Source: Acanthochlamys bracteata (lineage: Eukaryota > Streptophyta > Magnoliopsida > Pandanales > Velloziaceae). Taken from it: a stretch of DNA of 64,000 nt. A program made the translations under genes and the position numbers. The DNA is taken from NCBI GenBank assembly GCA_019914995.1, contig CM034126.1, positions 6,143,001 through 6,207,000 of the forward strand, read 5' to 3'. Shown here piece after piece: positions 59,080 to 64,000 of this stretch. Every line of letters begins with the position of its first letter. Position 1 is the first letter of the stretch. The notes below the pieces were generated by a model that saw only the letters and a program-made list of their open reading frames with translations, was not told where the DNA came from and made no database searches.

Positions 59080-59770
59080 CATGCAAGCAACTACAATTCT
59101 CAGCTTTCTTGCGCGCAACTTCTAACACAACGTCAATTAATTCAGCTCCTTCCGGTATGCCCTTCGCCCAGTTGTTACCTGCACTAGACTGCCCAACAAT
59201 GAAGTTATCCGGCCTGAAGATCTGTCCATACGAATGAGATCGGATCCTCGTACTTGGTTCGAGATCTATTAGAACGGCATGGGCAACATCGATGATCGAG
59301 TTACCATTGACGGAGTTGATCTCACGATTTATGGCATGTATCACCATGGATGACTTCAATTTGCGGGCCGAGCCATTGCGGCGAAGTCGGAGTGCATAAG
59401 TGTCCTACTTCGGCTTCGGTAACAGGTCCATTTGGTGCTTCCTCTGCGCTTCCGCCATGTAATCGCTGCCTTCAAGGAGGTACTCCATTACTGCGGCGGC
59501 TTCGATTTGCTTGGGGTGTTGTTTCAATTCGTGCTTCAACCGATTTGTGAAATCCAGCTTCCCGTTCATGGCTTCACAAAAGATCACCGATAGTAATAAT
59601 TGATAGCAATACAAGAACATTTGCTTCGTAGCAAACCACAGTTAGAGATCTGAATCGCTGCTATAGGTTCCAGTTGAATCAATCCCATGTTCAACACAAA
59701 CTACTTTCCAAAACTTCTCTCCAATCTAATTTTCACGTTGTCCTTCCTGAATGTGGAGAACCTCTCTCAT
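59080..59770 (-). pseudogene. Chimeric beta-tubulin/PAL gene-fragment pseudogene
   Basis: From the ATG at 59770, the minus strand encodes the beta-tubulin N-terminus (MREVLHIQ..., then EHGIDSTG), with two in-frame stops at glutamine positions. Near residue 55 (about 59618) it switches to phenylalanine ammonia-lyase coding sequence ([27 protein letters not shown], and in another frame [13 protein letters not shown], then [10 protein letters not shown]). Near 59280 it switches back to beta-tubulin ([55 protein letters not shown]) and ends at 59080 on a GTATGA splice donor, where plant tubulin intron 1 begins. The remaining tubulin exons are absent; intron-like sequence continues to about 58986. 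It lies between two intact PM19 genes. It cannot encode either enzyme or tubulin. Confidence 0.85.
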
Positions 59771-59879
59771 GTTCGCCGAAGAAATGAACACCTCCACCAT
59801 GGCTGACAAGGAAAAAGCAAAAACAAAGAAGGCGAATTTAAGATCTGGCCTGGGAGAGAGTGAAGATGAAGACATTTTT

Positions 59880-60110
59880 CGTTCAATTTCACTCTATTCA
59901 AAAGATTTATTTATTTTATATTTTTTAATAAATTTTAATAATATAATATAAAAAATTTTATTTAAAATTTAAAATATAAAAAATTTATACAAAAATTTTA
60001 TTATTAAAAATTATAATATTAATTTTTTATAAAAAATAAAATTTTAAAATAAAATAAAATATTTTTTGTTTTAAAAAGTGCTACTTTAAAAATATTACTA
60101 ATTTATTATT
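59880..60110. repeat. AT-rich block next to the chimeric pseudogene
   Basis: Nearly pure AT with TTTTTTAATAAATTTTAATAA words, matching the other AT-rich MITE-like blocks. It directly flanks the 5' side of the tubulin fragment. Confidence 0.35.
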
Positions 60111-60774
60111 ATCATTTTTATAAGTGATCCGGACTGACGATCGTCAATCAATATAAAATCCGTCCAAACTAGGTCTGGTCATAACGGGTCAAAAATATAA
60201 TCGATTGTTTTATAAATTCAAATTAATTTTATATCCGGAGAAAAAAATTTCGAATCTCCAAAACAGTGCATACATGTCTGCCAACACCGGGTTGATGCCA
60301 ACACTGGTTTTGATGCCGAGTAGATTGTGCCGTTACGTAAAGCAAAAAAATCATGTTGATGGTGAATTTGACATAGCATATCTGCTTTGTCATCCCTTCT
60401 TTCGTCACTACTCCCATCTTATATCAATACCTAGTTGGTCAAAAGATATATAATACAACATTTGATAAAACTGGGATTCTTGAAGAGATAACAAATATTA
60501 GCATCGTGTATAATCAATTCGGATGCTGTAAAGTACAGCAAAAATATCTCATCTTTACTTTGCATTGCTGAAGGGCAATGCAAGGTAAGAAAATGCGGCG
60601 GCAAATCCTCCTTTTAAACCAACAAGGATTATAATCTGAAATGTTCTGTGATAGATATGAATTAGCTACATCATTTCATACTTTTAAACAACTCAGAAAC
60701 CAATTTCGTCTTTGTGAGAAGTTACCCGTGCTTTCGTTTTCACCAAGAGAACTCTGCCGGATACCTTGTGGCTG

Positions 60775-60905
60775 CGTTTGAAATTGTATTTTTAAACAAT
60801 TTTTTTAATTTTTCTTTATTTATATTTTTTAATATATATTTTATAAATATTTAAAAATTTTATTAAAAATTTAAAATATATAAAAAAATTAAATAATATT
60901 TTCAC
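60775..60905. repeat. Short AT-rich block starting GCGTTTGAAATT
   Basis: Begins GCTGCGTTTGAAATTG and runs into an AT core; probably a truncated copy of the same kind as 51792-52040. Confidence 0.35.
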
Positions 60906-60974
60906 TACCCCCGACCGTGTCCTTTCAAAACGGCGAAGCAAACTCGCTTCAAACAAAAGCATAGCAAAAAGGCT

Positions 60975-61245
60975 AAAAAAACGTTTAAAATTACTTATAA
61001 AATAAAATTTTTAATAAAAAATATTTTTATTTTTTCTAAAAAATAAATTATATTTTTTATTTTAAAAAAAATAATAAAAATATATAATAAAAAAATTTTA
61101 TTTCGTAAATTTTCTAATTTTTATATTTTTAAATTAATTTTTTATATTTTTATAAAATATATATTAAAAAACATAAAATTAAAAAAATTTAAAAAAAACT
61201 GATAAACAATTTTTTGAGATGGAGAACCAAACAGCCCCTAAAGCG
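60975..61245. repeat. AT-rich MITE-like block
   Basis: Begins AAAACGTTTAAAATTAC and ends near GAACCAAACAGCCCC around an AT core with AAAAATATTTTTATTTTT words. The end CCAAACAG matches the general (T)GTTTGG end type. Confidence 0.35.
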
Positions 61246-61666
61246 CAAACGTCAACTTCCGACACCAAAACAGTGATCATATATAGCAAATTCGTAAGGA
61301 AGAGGACGTGATCATAATGCTACTGTAATTTTCAAAGTAAATCACCACCCACTCTTATTATTCTGATATGGCAGTTTAAATCAATCCTTCTTATGAAACA
61401 AACTCACAGCATATAACAAGCGAAGTTTGAGAAATTCCAGGGAACAAAAAGCAATATCTAATAAGCACAACATACAACTAAATTAAACGTGAATCCGGAA
61501 TTTACAAAGCCTTCTACAAGAAAGAAAAAAGAGTAGATACAACCAGACAAAGACCATCAGTAAATTTAAAAAGCCGCGAAAGGCTTCTTAACAAAAGAGG
61601 GACAACAGGTGCAAAGAGAGACACGAAACCTTTTATTCATTCTCAACAGCATTCCATTCTTTATCC

Positions 61667-62413
61667 TTATATTGGAGTTCCTTTAACCGGTTGACCGCCG
61701 TATCCTGCGCCAGTGTCCCTGTAGCCGGGTCCGTACCTGCTGTTGAAGACTCCTGCGTGGATCAGGAGAAGGTAGAGAAGCTCGGTGAAGGTCAAGATGA
61801 TGATGAATGCCTCAAGAACCCTGAGCCTCCAGTTCCTGTATCCACCAAGATGAATCTGCTTGCACGCCAACCTGCAAGATTAAAATTGAGGAGCAATCTT
61901 TCAGCGCACGTCCAGTTCGAAGCAATCATCATAACCCACTAGCTGCTAACCAATCTCTGCCGCATTTACTTAAAACAAGAACAAGTTGAGATCCGTTAAT
62001 TACCCCATAGCAAGAGCGGTGATGGCCCACGCAATAAGAGAAGAGGATGCAGCAGAGGCAAGGCTATCGCTCCTCCATGCCCTGTGGTGGAGGGCAGCAG
62101 CGAGTTTAGATACCACGCCGACAACACCGGCCAAAATGGCAAATACTAGGAAGTAAAATGTCGCGCCATTTCCGGCCAACCCTGCAAATTAAGCAGCAAT
62201 TGACACTTTTGAGAGATCAATTCTAACTCAGCAACTAGAAGGATGCAGCTATGATCCGAATCAACCGTAAAGAACATCTTGTATTGTCAGTAACATACCA
62301 GGATAATTAAGCTGGCCGTTGATGAAGTGATTGATGACCCAACTTGCGAATCCAATGACGATTATGTACATAAGAAGGTTCAAGATCATCAATGGTGCTG
62401 CGGCGGCCCTCAT
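61667..62413 (-). CDS. AWPM-19/PM19-like membrane protein, copy 2
   Basis: Three exons: 62413-62299, 62181-62004 and 61871-61667, with introns of 117 and 132 bp; product 165 residues. Exon 2 is 178 bp, as in the other copy, and both splice phases agree, so the two genes are duplicates. Its N-terminus is MRAAAAPLMILNLLMYIIVI, shorter than in copy 1. Shared hallmarks are INGQ, GNGATFYFLVFAIL, RAWRSDSLAS, GYRNWRLRVLEAFIIILTF and FNSRYGPGYRD. Four hydrophobic spans place it in the plasma membrane. The gene is convergent with copy 1 (tail to tail, about 4.9 kb apart). The frame is intact, and promoter elements matching copy 1 suggest ABA or seed-stage expression. Confidence 0.92.
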
Positions 62414-62541
62414 CTTCGCTCTCTACTGCTACAACAACTGAGCCCTGCTCTGTATCTCAATAAGCTAAAGCTATAAGCTGCCAACCCAACTTACGTGTGC
62501 TTGTGTTTGTGCTCGGAAGTGGAAGACGAGAACCGTAGTAC

Positions 62542-62547
62542 TATATA
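62542..62547 (-). promoter_or_regulatory. TATA box of the second PM19 gene
   Basis: TATATA in CTCTATATAGTA on the minus strand, 129 bp upstream of the ATG. Confidence 0.65.
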
Positions 62548-62568
62548 GAGAGGCGGTGGGACATAAAC

Positions 62569-62593
62569 ACTGACACGTGTAGTGAAACGTGTC
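62569..62593 (-). promoter_or_regulatory. ABRE/G-box cluster of the second PM19 gene
   Basis: On the minus strand CACGTGTCAGT occupies 62579-62569, 21 bp before the TATA box. A second ACGTGTC word lies at 62587-62593 in the opposite orientation. Confidence 0.7.
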
Positions 62594-62599
62594 CAACCT

Positions 62600-64000
62600 T
62601 GTTTTACGTTATGCAATGTGTGGTGGGTCTTTCTTCACGTTTCTTCTCGGTTCTTCACGGTTGTTCTGGATGGATAAATTTGGGATTCCCGGCACCACCT
62701 CAACGGCCTTCACAATTTCACGTATCACCTATTAATTATTAGCTCTAATCTTTTTCTGAACACATGTTTAAGTTTAACCAGATAAACTGACACCAAAATT
62801 TTGATATTTATTAATTAATTAATTCTTATGATAGGAAAACGGATCATACACTCTCACGTACTTAATGCTTATTTAGTACTCGTTACTCAAAGACTTATTA
62901 AACTTTACATTCTCTTTTAAGCTTAAAAGTAAAAAGTTTAACTCCTATATAATCTTTGTTTTAAATATTCATAAATTTAATTTTTTACTTAAAATTATAG
63001 TTTGTGACATATTTGTCAGATTCGGATCAAAAAAATTATTGATCCGACTGAGATAAATTCGTCTGAATTTAGAAAAATTTTATGTATAATTGATCCGTTT
63101 CGATCCGTCATAATTCACTTCAATCTAATCAATCCGTCCGTCCGAATCAAATCGAATTGAATAAAATTAAAAAAATTAATTGAAAAAATTTAATTTATGA
63201 TATATTTAATATAAAAATAATTATTAATAATTTTATGTTGAAAAATAATATATACTTTAGATTTTATATTTGGATATGATAATTTAAAAATATAATTAAT
63301 TATATCTTATTTTGTAAATATAATTATTAGTAATTTTTAAAGTTTTATTTGTAAAATATTCAAACTCAAATTTTTTTATTATAAATATTTAATGTTATTA
63401 TTATTGTTGGTATGATAATATCATGATGATAATATTTTAATTTTTTCTGTAATTATTATTATTATATATATATAGTAATATTATAGTAAACATACTTTAA
63501 TTTTTTCTTATGATTACTGCTGCTATTATTGTTGATAATGTTATGATACCAATAGAATTCTTATTATGATTGTTGTTATTATTGTCGAAAATGTCTTAAT
63601 ATTAATCCAACGATTCGATCGGTGATCCGGCGAGTTAATTTGAGATTTAACTCGTATAATTTTTGAGTTCGACATTCGGTACTATTGATATTCAAATAAA
63701 AATTGATTACTTTATTTCAACAGCTATATATTTCAAATAAAAATTAAATCTAGCACTATATTAAAAAATGACTACTTTATTTTCACCTATTCAATAATAG
63801 TAATTTTTAATTACTCTAAAATACTAGCACAAAAATTAAGTCTTCTTCAAAATCAATTTTTAAAAAATTTATTTTATTTTTATTTTACGAAACTAAATCA
63901 CATCACACGCCAAGTATCTTATATCTTATAGTTTTTTTAATAATCTAACGTCTATATTAGATAGCGATAATATTAAATTTGAAGTTAGAATAGATTTTAA
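62600..64000. other. AT-rich flank with no gene recognised
   Basis: No coding sequence is recognised. 63020-63660 has GATCCG and TTCGGATC-like words at both sides of an AT core and may be a decayed non-autonomous transposon, but clear ends are lacking. Confidence 0.4.

Noticed and set aside
60561-60594. Small palindrome TTGCATTGC...GCAATGCAA
   Set aside because: Short isolated hairpin with no repeat copies or gene context in the window.

Overview
This is plant nuclear DNA, almost certainly from a eudicot. The host genes have GT-AG introns of about 100-200 bp, TATA boxes and a very AT-rich intergenic background, and the mobile DNA is Ty1/copia, Ty3/gypsy and MITE-like. The species cannot be named from the sequence. 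Five host protein genes look intact: an intronless AMT1-type ammonium transporter (+, 10271-11797); a seven-transmembrane GOST/lung-7TM protein related to Arabidopsis CAND6/CAND7 (-, 34752-33230, two exons); an R2R3-MYB factor (-, 45642-44661, three exons); and two AWPM-19/PM19-like membrane proteins (+, 56004-56721 and -, 62413-61667, three exons each) that face each other tail to tail.

Layout: 1-3989 shows nothing identifiable. 3995-9364 is a complete but degenerate copia element with 193-bp LTRs, target duplication GATTC and an unusual GC-rich CCG-type leader. AMT1 follows about 0.9 kb downstream. 12.2-20 kb is AT-rich intergenic DNA with small repeats. 19999-30006 is a 10-kb minus-strand copia element of Sirevirus type: LTRs of about 1.47 kb, target duplication GTTCC, long gag with zinc knuckle and coiled coil, decayed pol, an additional envelope-like reading-frame region and extra polypurine motifs. 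A fossil copia RNase H lies near 31.1-31.5 kb, then the CAND-like gene. A palindromic TCGGTAA repeat array (35.8-36.3 kb) abuts a minus-strand Ty3/gypsy element (36422-41836). The MYB gene follows, then about 10 kb of MITE-rich DNA, then the PM19 pair.

The most unusual object lies between the two PM19 genes (59770-59080, minus). It is a fragment of a beta-tubulin first exon, complete with its intron donor, that has a piece of phenylalanine ammonia-lyase (PAL) coding sequence embedded in it. It carries stops and frameshifts and looks like a nested, captured gene-fragment chimera. A second point of interest is the PM19 pair: both promoters carry the same 11-mer CACGTGTCAGT 20-21 bp upstream of the TATA box, so an ABA-responsive promoter core seems to have been kept in both copies.

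The host genes do not form an evident pathway (nitrogen uptake, membrane signalling, transcription, ABA/dehydration membrane proteins). All three large retroelements are broken by stops, frameshifts or loss of catalytic residues and are unlikely to be autonomous. Coordinates of spliced genes, repeat ends and divergence counts were read by eye.
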